Shown here: one piece after another, positions 43,578 to 52,157 of the stretch | Layout: every line of letters begins with the position of its first letter | Numbering within the stretch: position 1 is the stretch's first letter | NCBI GenBank assembly: GCA_028278405.1 | Contig: JANQEK010000007.1 | Coordinates: forward strand, 124,001 to 188,000 | DNA from: Nitrospinaceae bacterium | Lineage (GTDB): Bacteria; Nitrospinota; Nitrospinia; Nitrospinales; Nitrospinaceae | Length of the DNA: 64,000 nt | Direction of reading: 5' to 3' | Translations under genes and position numbers: made by a program | Notes under the pieces: model-generated | Databases searched by the model: none | Told to the model about the DNA's origin: nothing | What the model saw: only the letters and a program-made list of their open reading frames with translations

Positions 43578-44543
43578 TTACAGCTCGGGACCCATATACT
43601 GAATAAAACTGTCGAGAATTTTTGAGTCGAATTCGTCAGACATCTGTTTTTTCATGAGGGTCAGAGTGTCGAAAGGGCTCATGGCTTTTTTGTAGGAGCG
43701 TCGAGTCGTGAGGGCGTCATAGACATCCATGACTTTGCAGATTCGCGCGAAATGGGAAATTTCCTCACCGACAATGCCCCGGGGATAGCCTCCTCCCTTA
43801 TATTTTTCATGGTGCTGGGTGGCCATGTCGACGACTGAATCGGAATAGCATTTCATGTCACCCAGGATTTTCCCGCCCAGGGGCGCGTGATTTTTGACCA
43901 GTTGAAACTCCTGCGGGGTCAGCAGGCCTTTTTTGTTAAGGATGTCGTTGGAAATTTGGGATTTGCCGACATCATGCAGCATGCCTCCCAGTCCCAGGGT
44001 TCGAACATCGTCATGACTCATTTTGATTTTGACCCCATAAGTCATGCAATACAATCCGACATTAACGCTGTGGGTATAAGTGTAATAATCCTTGTTGGTG
44101 ATTTTGGAAATACCGTAAAATCCAATGTCATAATCCTGAAAACATTCCTCCATGATTTCCATCACTTCATCTGAACTGCGCAGCACTTTTTCCGAAGCGT
44201 TGTTTTCGAAAAACTCTTTCATGATATTTTTGGAAACGTCGTAAACTTTTCTGGCCTTTTTTTCGAATGACACTTTGGGATTGGCCACGATGCTGCGAAG
44301 GGTTGTGGTCGCATGACGATAATATTTAAACAGATCGTCTTCATGAATGTAGAAATCCTCCAGGGGATCCCCTGACTCCAGAAGGCGTATTACTTTTTCA
44401 TGATGTTCGGGTTTGGAGGTGGCGAAACGAACAAACTTGACGGTGCCGTAACTGCGGGTTTTGTAGAAAATATTGAAGTGCTCATCCCCTCGACTGTTTA
44501 GGAACTCAAGATTTATTTTTCTATAGCGGGTATCGATGTTCAT
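43578..44543 (-). CDS. HD-GYP domain protein (putative c-di-GMP phosphodiesterase)
   Basis: A 321-residue protein. An N-terminal PilZ-like or DUF3391-like segment (about 1-120) precedes an HD-GYP domain with HDVGKSQI, NHAPLGGKIL and QHHEKYKGGGYPRG, the diagnostic HD and GYP motifs. HD-GYP enzymes hydrolyse cyclic di-GMP and so tune motility versus surface growth, which suits a window with flagellar genes. A weak sigma-54-like box (44581-44596, minus) with a flawed -24 lies 26 bases before the likely start of transcription. Confidence 0.9.
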   Translation of the reverse strand: MNIDTRYRKINLEFLNSRGDEHFNIFYKTRSYGTVKFVRFATSKPEHHEKVIRLLESGDPLEDFYIHEDDLFKYYRHATTTLRSIVANPKVSFEKKARKVYDVSKNIMKEFFENNASEKVLRSSDEVMEIMEECFQDYDIGFYGISKITNKDYYTYTHSVNVGLYCMTYGVKIKMSHDDVRTLGLGGMLHDVGKSQISNDILNKKGLLTPQEFQLVKNHAPLGGKILGDMKCYSDSVVDMATQHHEKYKGGGYPRGIVGEEISHFARICKVMDVYDALTTRRSYKKAMSPFDTLTLMKKQMSDEFDSKILDSFIQYMGPEL

Positions 44544-44669
44544 TCGCTTCGTTATTGATTTATATAGAGTTATGGTACACGCAAATTTGTATCTAAATAG
44601 TTTAAAGGATATTTAGGTTGTGCGAAACCCCAAAAAAAGTCTGCAAACCGTTGAAATCGGGGTGCAACT

Positions 44670-46529
44670 TTATTTCTGCGAAAGGGCTTTGGGAGAGGAA
44701 AGGATAAAGTGAACGATTGAGCGGGAGCATCCCAGCAGGTCGATCATGGAAAGGCTTTCTCCCGGCTCATGCATCCGGCAATCCGGGTCATAGGCGCCCA
44801 GACAAAGCGGTGGGATATTGCCCAGGGCATTCATCAGTTTTGCGACGAAAGGGATGGAACCTCCGCATCCGTACAGACAAGGCTCGTGTCCGTAGCCGGT
44901 TTTCAGCGATTCCAGCATTAATGTAAAAGCCGGGTGATCAATTCCGGTCATCCAGGGCGGTCCCCCTTTGTCTTCTTCCAGCTCCAGGGAAAATCCCTCA
45001 GGAACTTTTTGGAGTAGATGTTGCTTCAAGCGATCATTGGCCGTGGTTTCCTGATGGCCGGGTGCAAGGCGAACTTCGACCATTGCCCGGGCGGTGGAGT
45101 CGTTGAAGGTGCGGGTAGAACCATCGTGCTCTACATGCAGCGAGCTGAGGTGGATATTGCGAATTCCCCCGCCGGGTTCGAAAAATTCCTGCCAGCCGGT
45201 TTCAGTCAGTTTGCCGTCCCAACCGATCAACCGATCCACCATGTATGCCAGTTGCAGTTCGGGAACGGGGAACGGTCCGCCGAACATTCCCGAATGCGGG
45301 TCCTTGTCTGCGGATTGCAGAACAAGATCCAAAGTCAGAAGGTCGGGAGTATCCACCTCTGTAAGCTGTATTTTTAATCCGAAACGATTATAAGTTTCGA
45401 AAGTTTTTTTCAACCAACGGATAAGTCCTTCTTGATTTGTCAGTCCCTCGGTATGCAGTTGGAAACGGGTTCCGGCGACTCCGAAAACCACCCCGCCGGA
45501 CACGCGATGCCCCGGGCGCACATTGGCGTAAGAAGTTCGCAATTCCGCTTCAATCACATCAACCTTGTTGGAAGGTACAGTCAGTTGGGTTTCTTTTAAC
45601 AATCCTGCCTGTGCACGCAGCGCTTCAAGCGTCGTTGGGATTTTTTCATAGCCTTGCCGTTCCAATTCAGTCACCGGTATGTCGTCCTTGGCAATTTCCG
45701 TTACAGCCAGAGAATGATCGTCATGGATCATCGTGGCGAGTACCTTATACAGAGCCGTTTGCTCGTCGATGGTGGGAGAACTCCCGACGGCTTTCATATG
45801 CGCATTCATTTGAATCACACCCCTGAGTGAGGTGGTCAGTCCGGGAACACCGGTATCCGGATTTGTGACGTCGGTAATGATGACGCAATCCGAGGATTCA
45901 AAAAAATCCTTGTTTTGCAGGATTTGCGGGATCAATGTATGTGACCCGGATTCTTCCTCTGTCTCGAAGATAACTTTGATGTTGCACGGCAGTTGTTCAA
46001 GCAGTCCGGTATCAGGGTTTTTCGCATCAAAACCGATCGACCGCAACAAAGCATCGACAGCCATGCCGATGGCCACGACACCGCTCAAATCATCCGCCGC
46101 ACCTCTTCCATAAGCACGGGTTCCATCTGCATTCCACCGAAGTTCTGTTGGGGGATGTCCGTCCCATTTTTTAAACTGTCCGTCATCCATATAAGGTTGT
46201 TTGTCGAGATGAGCATACATCAGTAGAGTCGGTCTGTTGTCTCCCGCAGCAATCTCTGCCATCAGAATGGGAGTGGACCGCTCCGCACTGGTGGGAGGCA
46301 CGTTGATGTGGACCATTGGGAATCCAATGCTATGCAGGTATTCCTGAGCCAAATCCAGAATTTCCTTCATATCTGTCGGGATGGTTCGATCCCCTTCAAA
46401 TTCGTTGACATTGAAGCTGCGGCTGTCGATACGAACCATTTCCTTCATAAAGGCCATGTGTTCTTGAACCAGGTCCGATCCAATTTGAATAGCGCTGCAG
46501 GCGCGTTTGCCCCACTCGTTCGGATTCAT
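44670..46529 (-). CDS. M20-family metallopeptidase
   Basis: A 619-residue zinc peptidase of the ArgE/DapE/CPG2 clan. Visible motifs are LLMYAHLDKQPYMDDGQ (first metal His), AYGRGAADDLSGV (bridging Asp and Gly), FETEEESGSHTL (catalytic Glu pair), YGCGGSIPFV and MHEPGE (last His). It is about 120-150 residues longer than most M20 dipeptidases, mainly through the region around residues 250-420 that forms the dimerisation lid. Most likely a cytoplasmic dipeptidase or carboxypeptidase; the substrate is not evident. Confidence 0.9.
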   Translation of the reverse strand: MNPNEWGKRACSAIQIGSDLVQEHMAFMKEMVRIDSRSFNVNEFEGDRTIPTDMKEILDLAQEYLHSIGFPMVHINVPPTSAERSTPILMAEIAAGDNRPTLLMYAHLDKQPYMDDGQFKKWDGHPPTELRWNADGTRAYGRGAADDLSGVVAIGMAVDALLRSIGFDAKNPDTGLLEQLPCNIKVIFETEEESGSHTLIPQILQNKDFFESSDCVIITDVTNPDTGVPGLTTSLRGVIQMNAHMKAVGSSPTIDEQTALYKVLATMIHDDHSLAVTEIAKDDIPVTELERQGYEKIPTTLEALRAQAGLLKETQLTVPSNKVDVIEAELRTSYANVRPGHRVSGGVVFGVAGTRFQLHTEGLTNQEGLIRWLKKTFETYNRFGLKIQLTEVDTPDLLTLDLVLQSADKDPHSGMFGGPFPVPELQLAYMVDRLIGWDGKLTETGWQEFFEPGGGIRNIHLSSLHVEHDGSTRTFNDSTARAMVEVRLAPGHQETTANDRLKQHLLQKVPEGFSLELEEDKGGPPWMTGIDHPAFTLMLESLKTGYGHEPCLYGCGGSIPFVAKLMNALGNIPPLCLGAYDPDCRMHEPGESLSMIDLLGCSRSIVHFILSSPKALSQK

Positions 46530-46675
46530 AAGGACTGTTCCTATGAAGTTGCGTCGGAAGAAAAGGGATTGTCCCCTTTACCAAAAGGAGTTCATCATAT
46601 AATATAAAGAAGCGGTTCGTAAAGTTTTGTCAGTCAGAGTTACAGACTCTTTCGAACAGCAGGAAGGAAGGGAAA

Positions 46676-46954
46676 GTGATTCAATCCACGATCAACCTGT
46701 TCAAATTGATTCGGATTTTAAAGGAACGCGGTAACCGGCCGTTGTTCCGTCGATCCCGCAGTCAGGTGCTGGATATTATATTTTGCCGCAACGATATCAA
46801 TCGCAAAAATCCTGTTTCGGCCCTGTGGTACTGGTTTGGTGTGTTGAAGGGGCTGGATATGCTGATCTGGCGTTTGGAAACATTCGGTTTTCTGTTTCAA
46901 CCCGAAACGACTGAGGAACAACGGTTGCATCTGAACCGGTACCTCGAATCCTGA
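46676..46954 (+). CDS. small hypothetical protein
   Basis: A 92-residue protein starting at GTG with AAGGAAGGG just upstream, a good ribosome binding site. It is basic and amphipathic with no TM segment; WYWFGVLKGLDMLIWRLETF is the most striking stretch. I recognise no family. It precedes the glycosyltransferase cluster by 42 bases and may belong to its transcript. Confidence 0.55.
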   Translation: MIQSTINLFKLIRILKERGNRPLFRRSRSQVLDIIFCRNDINRKNPVSALWYWFGVLKGLDMLIWRLETFGFLFQPETTEEQRLHLNRYLES

Positions 46955-46996
46955 AAAAACCTCCACTTTTATCATTTTCATATCCGCTGGAACCGC

Positions 46997-47884
46997 GTGT
47001 CTGCCATGCAAGCCATAGAATATAAAACTTTTGATTTAAAGACCGATGCGCGGTTTTCCATTGTTATTCCTACTTGGAACAACCTGAGCTATCTTCAATT
47101 CTGTCTCCGCAGTATCCAAAAGAATTCGAAATTTTCCCATCAGGTTATCCTCCATATCAACGAAGGAGCGGATGGAACCCGTGAATGGGCGGAGCGGGAA
47201 CAGATTGATTATTCATATTCGCAAGAGAATTCGGGAATCTGTTTTGCCATGAATGCCGCCGCTTCCCTGGCGCGGACCGACTACATGGTTTACATCAATG
47301 ACGACATGTACGTGGCCCCGGATTGGGACCGGTATTTGTGGGAGGAAATCGAACGTCTGGATCATATTTATTTTTTGCTGGGTTCCGCATTGATCGAGCC
47401 GAAGGGAGGAAGTAATCCCAATGTCACCGTTTGTGCAGATTTCGGAGACAGCCCGGACAGTTTTCAGGAGAGCGAGTTTCTGGAACGTGTCCCGCAACTG
47501 TTGTCGCGACCGGATTGGAATGGAGCCGGAGGTGCAGGTGTTCTGGTGCATAAAAAGATTTGGGATCTGGTGGGAGGCTATAGTGTCGAACTTACTCCCG
47601 GATTATATTCCGATCCCGATTTTTCGATGAAGTTGTGGCATGCCGGAGTGCGTTATTTTAAGGGGATTGCCCAAAGCCGCATCTTTCATTTTCAGGCTAA
47701 AAGCACCGGAAGAATCATCAAGCGCAATGACGGCCGCAAGCAGTTTGCCCGCAAGTGGAAAATTCCCAGTTCCAGGTTTATGCGAAACTATCTCCGGCTG
47801 ACTTCCCCGTTTGAAGGACCGCTGAAAGAGCCCGAGGAGACCTTCGAACTAAAGTTTGCAAGATGGCGTTCACGTTGGCTATGA
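46997..47884 (+). CDS. family 2 glycosyltransferase (first of tandem pair)
   Basis: A 295-residue GT-A-fold transferase. FSIVIPTWNNLSYLQFCLRS is the opening strand, and DYMVYINDDMYVAPDWD contains the DxD metal site. GPGL-like LTPGLYSDPDFSMKLWHAG and the C-terminal KSTGRIIK follow. It transfers a sugar from a nucleotide donor; the acceptor is unknown but the cluster suggests a cell-surface glycan. The GTG at 46997 or the ATG at 47006 may start it. The next gene is a close paralogue. Confidence 0.9.
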   Translation: MSAMQAIEYKTFDLKTDARFSIVIPTWNNLSYLQFCLRSIQKNSKFSHQVILHINEGADGTREWAEREQIDYSYSQENSGICFAMNAAASLARTDYMVYINDDMYVAPDWDRYLWEEIERLDHIYFLLGSALIEPKGGSNPNVTVCADFGDSPDSFQESEFLERVPQLLSRPDWNGAGGAGVLVHKKIWDLVGGYSVELTPGLYSDPDFSMKLWHAGVRYFKGIAQSRIFHFQAKSTGRIIKRNDGRKQFARKWKIPSSRFMRNYLRLTSPFEGPLKEPEETFELKFARWRSRWL

Positions 47885-47909
47885 AGAAAATTTTTTAAAG
47901 GATATTTTT

Positions 47910-48785
47910 TTGGAGCGCATCGAATTTAAAGAATATTCACCAAATCCCGAAGCCCGCTTTTCGATCGTTATTCCCACGTGGAACAACCTTTCCTACGTCC
48001 GGTTATGCGTTGACAGCATTCGTAACAATTCCCGATACCCCCACCAAGTGATACTTCATGTGAATGAGGGGTCGGATGGAACATTAGCCTGGGCAAAAGA
48101 ACAACAGTTGAGCCATTCCTTCTCAGCGAAGAACGTGGGTATCTGCTATGCGGTCAATGCCGCGGCGACGCTGGTGAAATCGGATTACATGGTTTACATG
48201 AACGATGATATGTATGTCTGTCCCGACTGGGATTATTATTTGTGGAAAGAGATCGAGGCGTTGAACCATTCGCAGTTTTTCTTTTCCAGCACGATCATTG
48301 AACCGAAAGATACGGGAAACCGCTGTGTCATCGTTTCCGATGCGTTCGGTGACTCGATTGAAAGTTTCAAAGAAGACGAATTGAAAAAGCAGTGCCTGGA
48401 TTTTGCGAAGGAGGACTGGCAGGGAGGCACTTGGCCTCCTAATATCGTTCCTAAAAAATTGTGGGACCTAGTAGGGGGTTACAGTGTTGAGTTGTCTCCT
48501 GGGATGTATTCGGATCCCGATTTTTCACACAAATTGTGGGAAGCGGGGGTGAGGTTGTTTAAAGGGTGTGGAAAGAGCCGGGTTTTCCATTTCATGTGTA
48601 AATCCACTGGGCGTATCACTAAAAATGACGGGCGCCGACAGTTCAAGGAAAAATGGGGGATTCCCTGTTCCAAGTTCACAAAATATTATCTGAAGAGTGG
48701 AGGCCCCTTCGATGGTCCCCTGACAGAACCGGAGGAAACTCTGGCGCTGAAATGGGCGCGGCTTAGGGCCCGGTTTCCTTTTTGA
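47910..48785 (+). CDS. family 2 glycosyltransferase (second of tandem pair)
   Basis: About 291 residues and clearly paralogous to the preceding gene along its whole length: FSIVIPTWNNLSYVRLCVDS, DYMVYMNDDMYVCPDWDYY, LSPGMYSDPDFSHKLWEAG and KSTGRITKNDGRRQF. The best start is TTG at 47910, with AAAGGA 7 bases upstream; the longer frame to 47856 would run into the previous gene. DxD residues are intact, so both copies are probably active, perhaps on different linkages of one glycan. Confidence 0.88.
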   Translation: MERIEFKEYSPNPEARFSIVIPTWNNLSYVRLCVDSIRNNSRYPHQVILHVNEGSDGTLAWAKEQQLSHSFSAKNVGICYAVNAAATLVKSDYMVYMNDDMYVCPDWDYYLWKEIEALNHSQFFFSSTIIEPKDTGNRCVIVSDAFGDSIESFKEDELKKQCLDFAKEDWQGGTWPPNIVPKKLWDLVGGYSVELSPGMYSDPDFSHKLWEAGVRLFKGCGKSRVFHFMCKSTGRITKNDGRRQFKEKWGIPCSKFTKYYLKSGGPFDGPLTEPEETLALKWARLRARFPF

Positions 48786-48851
48786 GCAAGCCCTTGGCGC
48801 ATTTCCCGGGAGCGGTTAACATAATACATTATTTCTTTTTGATGAGTTGCC

Positions 48852-49607
48852 ATGATCAGTGTTGCCATAATCGTTAAAGATGGCGAAAAATATATGGAGG
48901 AGTGCCTTCGGTCGTTGGCATCGTTTGACGAAGTGTTACTCCTCGATACCGGTTCCAGCGACCGCACATTGGAAATTGCACGCCGTTTTCAAAATGTTCG
49001 CATCGAACAGCGCGAGTTTATCGGTTTCGGTCCCACTAAGAACCTGGCGGCGGAATTGGCTTCACACGACTGGATTTTGTCCATCGATTCCGACGAGGTT
49101 GTTTCTCCGGAACTGTCTGCTGAAATTCAATCGCTTTCCCTGGATGAGAATAAGGTGTACAGATTTTCCCGTCACTCCTATTACCGGGGAAAATTTATCA
49201 AGGGATGCGGTTGGTACCCCGACAAAATTCTGCGTTTGTACAATAAACAACGAACGGGTCTTAACGATAACCAGGTTCATGAAAGTGTGATGGTAAAGGA
49301 AGGGATGGGAGTTGTGGATCTGAAAGGAGCGCTCAAGCATTATCCTTACGACAGCGCGGGGAGTCTGGTGGCCAAACTGCAGTTTTATTCGAGCCTGTTT
49401 GCGGAACAGAACCGGGGAAAGTTGAAGTCTTCGCCCTGGAAAGCGGTCTCAAGGGGTGTCGGAGCATTTTTAAAAGGATATGTGATCCGTAAGGGATTTC
49501 TGGACGGATACGCAGGTTTTCATATCGCTTTCTGTCAAGGGCTGGCCACTTACCTGAAATATCTGAAGTTGTACGAAGCCAACCAAAAAACTCCTATTCA
49601 AAAGTAA
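48852..49607 (+). CDS. family 2 glycosyltransferase, WaaE/KdtX-like
   Basis: A 251-residue enzyme of the LPS-core beta-1,4-glucosyltransferase type: MISVAIIVKDGEKYMEECLR, LLLDTGSSDRTLEIARRF, and DWILSIDSDEVVSPEL with the D-x-D. Further features are GCGWYPDKILRLYNK and the C-terminal hydrophobic KGYVIRKGFLDGYAGF, as in WaaE. It probably adds a hexose to LPS inner core heptose or similar. It converges with the FkbM gene, which ends at the next base. Confidence 0.9.
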   Translation: MISVAIIVKDGEKYMEECLRSLASFDEVLLLDTGSSDRTLEIARRFQNVRIEQREFIGFGPTKNLAAELASHDWILSIDSDEVVSPELSAEIQSLSLDENKVYRFSRHSYYRGKFIKGCGWYPDKILRLYNKQRTGLNDNQVHESVMVKEGMGVVDLKGALKHYPYDSAGSLVAKLQFYSSLFAEQNRGKLKSSPWKAVSRGVGAFLKGYVIRKGFLDGYAGFHIAFCQGLATYLKYLKLYEANQKTPIQK

Positions 49608-50381
49608 TTATTCTCTTCTAAATGGAATATCCGGTAGTAACAGATCGTTGTTGGGATATGTGAAGAAAAGAGTGAATCCCACCCAGTTGATCAAGTAGTA
49701 TCCTTTCTCCTTCAAAAACTTGTAAAGTTCCGATTCCACAATTTGATCCATATTCATCAGGTGTGTTTCAATGATTACCAGCCTGGGTTTATATTTTTCG
49801 AAATCAAGCGACCTTAATACATTAAGATCATGCCCTTCGGTATCGATGGACAACAAGTCAACCTGCCTTCCTGCGAAAGGAGAGTTTTCAATTATTTCCT
49901 GCAGGGTTTGGGTTTCAACGGTCCGAACATCCTTGACTTTTGCCTGGCTTTTTAATGCGGTGCGTTCATCGAGCGTGGAGTCAAGGCTATAATGCCCAAA
50001 GCTGTAAACTTTGACAGTGTCCTTTTTGTCTGAGACGGCTGCTGTTACATTATGGTCTTCGGGCCGCGCCCAATCAAAAGCTTTAATCTTTAGTTGATCC
50101 AAATCGATATTGATCCCCCGCCAGCCTTTTTTGTACAGTTGGTACGTGTTGGAATACTTTCTGGGATGGTAACAACCCACGTCGACATAGAACCCGTCTT
50201 TTATACTCCTTAAAATAAATCCCTTTAGAACAATATCCTCTCCAAATTGAGAATAAAAAATCCTGAAAGCCTTAATGATGTAGATTTTTCTGAAAAGGAA
50301 CAACCACGTCCAAATACTGGAGTGGTCCTCCGATACTTTAGTCTGGAAAAAGCGGGTGATGGATTTAAAAGAAAAGCTCAT
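49608..50381 (-). CDS. FkbM family methyltransferase
   Basis: A 257-residue SAM-dependent O-methyltransferase. GFYVDVGCYHPRKYSNTYQL is the SAM-binding region, and VDLLSIDTEGHDLNVLRSL with RLVIIETH is the FkbM hallmark. An N-terminal segment of about 45 residues precedes the domain. FkbM enzymes methylate sugars or small molecules and are frequent in surface-glycan clusters, matching the glycosyltransferases alongside. Confidence 0.9.
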   Translation of the reverse strand: MSFSFKSITRFFQTKVSEDHSSIWTWLFLFRKIYIIKAFRIFYSQFGEDIVLKGFILRSIKDGFYVDVGCYHPRKYSNTYQLYKKGWRGINIDLDQLKIKAFDWARPEDHNVTAAVSDKKDTVKVYSFGHYSLDSTLDERTALKSQAKVKDVRTVETQTLQEIIENSPFAGRQVDLLSIDTEGHDLNVLRSLDFEKYKPRLVIIETHLMNMDQIVESELYKFLKEKGYYLINWVGFTLFFTYPNNDLLLPDIPFRRE

Positions 50382-50445
50382 GAAGAATTTTGAGTGCCCA
50401 AGGATTGAGTATGGTAAAGGTGATTTTTCCCGAAATTCACCGACC

Positions 50446-50673
50446 TTACTGATTATGGGAACCGTCGCACCGCGGCGAGGTTTTTGTCTTGCCGCAATCG
50501 CAGATGGCCATGCGACAGGCCTTTTCTACGTTGAATTCCATGGGGGATTTGCCGGTATTCTTGGTTTCATGCGAACCGTCGCAGTAGGGTTTATTTGCCG
50601 ATTCGCCGCAGGTACAATAATACTTGGTTCCAGGGGTCTCATCGATATAGTGGGGTGATTCCTGATAAGGCAT
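50446..50673 (-). CDS. double CDGSH iron-sulfur domain protein
   Basis: A 75-residue protein with two CDGSH sites of the pattern C-x-C-x2-(S/T)-x3-P-x-C-D-G-S-H: YCTCGESANKPYCDGSH near residues 19-35 and ICDCGKTKTSPRCDGSH near 57-73. Each binds one [2Fe-2S] with a 3-Cys/1-His set. Tandem short CDGSH proteins occur widely in bacteria and are thought to carry electrons or sense redox. It stands alone. Confidence 0.95.
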   Translation of the reverse strand: MPYQESPHYIDETPGTKYYCTCGESANKPYCDGSHETKNTGKSPMEFNVEKACRMAICDCGKTKTSPRCDGSHNQ

Positions 50674-50801
50674 GAAAAACTCCTTGTGATAAATATAGGT
50701 TTGCCGTTTCCGCGCAAGGACGCAGCAATTGAATATTTAAAGCTACTCATTATGAGGTTTTTCTTTTTCTAAAACAAGGCCCTTGGAAAGGAAGGAATTA
50801 G

Positions 50802-52157
50802 ATGAAAATTCTGGTTACAGGCGCCACCGGCTTTGTTGGTCGTGAGGCAGTTCTCTATTTGCGAGAACGGGGGCACGAAATTGTCGTTTTGACACGTGAT
50901 GCCGAAACGGCTCCAGTGCGTCTTCCCATCGCCTGCCCAATATTTTCCTGGAAAAATATGAATCAGCCCCCGCCGCAAGAGGCGTTCGACGGTGTCGATG
51001 CAGTGGTGCACCTGGCGGGCGAGAACCTTATCAATCGCTGGACTCCTTCCCGCAAAAGGAAAATCATAAAATCGCGTATCGAATCCACCCGCCAGTTGGT
51101 ATCGGCCATGCAGGAGTTGGATCATCCACCGAAAGTGTTCGTATGTGCATCGGCGGTTGGTTTCTATGGGGACCGTGGTGTCGAGCTGGTGGGCGAATCG
51201 GCTGAATCAGGCACTGGATTTCTTTCCGACTTGTGCCGGCAATGGGAAGAAACCGCCCGCCAGGCAGAACAATCCGGGATTCGCGTGGTGTCCTTGCGGA
51301 TCGGTGTAGTGTTGGGCCACGATGGCGGGGCGTTGCTACCCATGCTTCCCCCGTTCCGCATGGGTTTTGGAGGCAAAGTCGGATCGGGCAAGCAGTGGAT
51401 GAGTTGGATTCATATCCGCGACCTGGCAGGTCTTATTTTTCACGCCATAGAAACGGATACGCTGGAGGGTCCGGTCAACGCCGTCAGTCCTCATCCGGCA
51501 ACCAATGTAGTATTCACCCGGACGTTGGCCATGGTTCTCAAACGCCCCCATCTTTTTTCAGTGCCGGGTTTTATCCTGAAGGCCCTCATGGGCGAAGCTT
51601 CTGAGGTGGTGCTTACCAGTCAGAGAGTGGCTTGTAAAAAAGTGGCCGGATACGAGTTTGAATTTCCCGAGTTGAGAGCGGCTTTGGAAGATATTTGCGC
51701 GCATGAAGACCATGAGTTGTTGATGGAGCAATGGGTGCCTCGGCCCATCGATGAGATTTTTTCATTTTTCGGCGATGCCCAAAACCTGGAATTGTTAACC
51801 CCACCGCATTTACGGTTCAAGGTGTTGGGTTCCTCCACAAGTTCCCTTGAGTCCGGGACGCTGATCGATTACAAACTGCAACTGCACGGCATTCCTTTTC
51901 GCTGGCAATCGCTGATCGGTGAATGGAATCCAGTGACTCATTTCAGCGATACGCAGATACGCGGTCCCTACAAAAAGTGGCATCACACGCATACCTTCAT
52001 CGAACAGAATGGCGGTACGCTGATCCGGGATCATGCCTTGTACCGGCTCCCCTTCGGTGCTCCCGGCGATACGGTGGCATATTTCCTTGTCAAGAAGGAC
52101 CTGGAGAAAATTTTCGGATACCGTTTCGCCAAAGTCCGGGAGTTGTTTGGTGGATAA
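50802..52157 (+). CDS. TIGR01777-type epimerase fused to SRPBCC domain
   Basis: A 451-residue fusion. Residues 1-295 are an extended SDR of the TIGR01777 (YfcH) family: MKILVTGATGFVGREAVLYL (NAD(P) motif), VHLAGENLINRWTPSRKRKI and SAVGFYGDRG. Residues 310-450 are a SRPBCC/START-like domain, opening with EQWVPRPIDEIFSFFGDAQN, which binds hydrophobic ligands. The usual DUF1731 tail is kept in reduced form (SEVVLTSQRV). Substrate is unknown. The downstream CrtC-like gene overlaps its end by 8 bases, so both may act on the same lipid-like molecule. Confidence 0.88.
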   Translation: MKILVTGATGFVGREAVLYLRERGHEIVVLTRDAETAPVRLPIACPIFSWKNMNQPPPQEAFDGVDAVVHLAGENLINRWTPSRKRKIIKSRIESTRQLVSAMQELDHPPKVFVCASAVGFYGDRGVELVGESAESGTGFLSDLCRQWEETARQAEQSGIRVVSLRIGVVLGHDGGALLPMLPPFRMGFGGKVGSGKQWMSWIHIRDLAGLIFHAIETDTLEGPVNAVSPHPATNVVFTRTLAMVLKRPHLFSVPGFILKALMGEASEVVLTSQRVACKKVAGYEFEFPELRAALEDICAHEDHELLMEQWVPRPIDEIFSFFGDAQNLELLTPPHLRFKVLGSSTSSLESGTLIDYKLQLHGIPFRWQSLIGEWNPVTHFSDTQIRGPYKKWHHTHTFIEQNGGTLIRDHALYRLPFGAPGDTVAYFLVKKDLEKIFGYRFAKVRELFGG

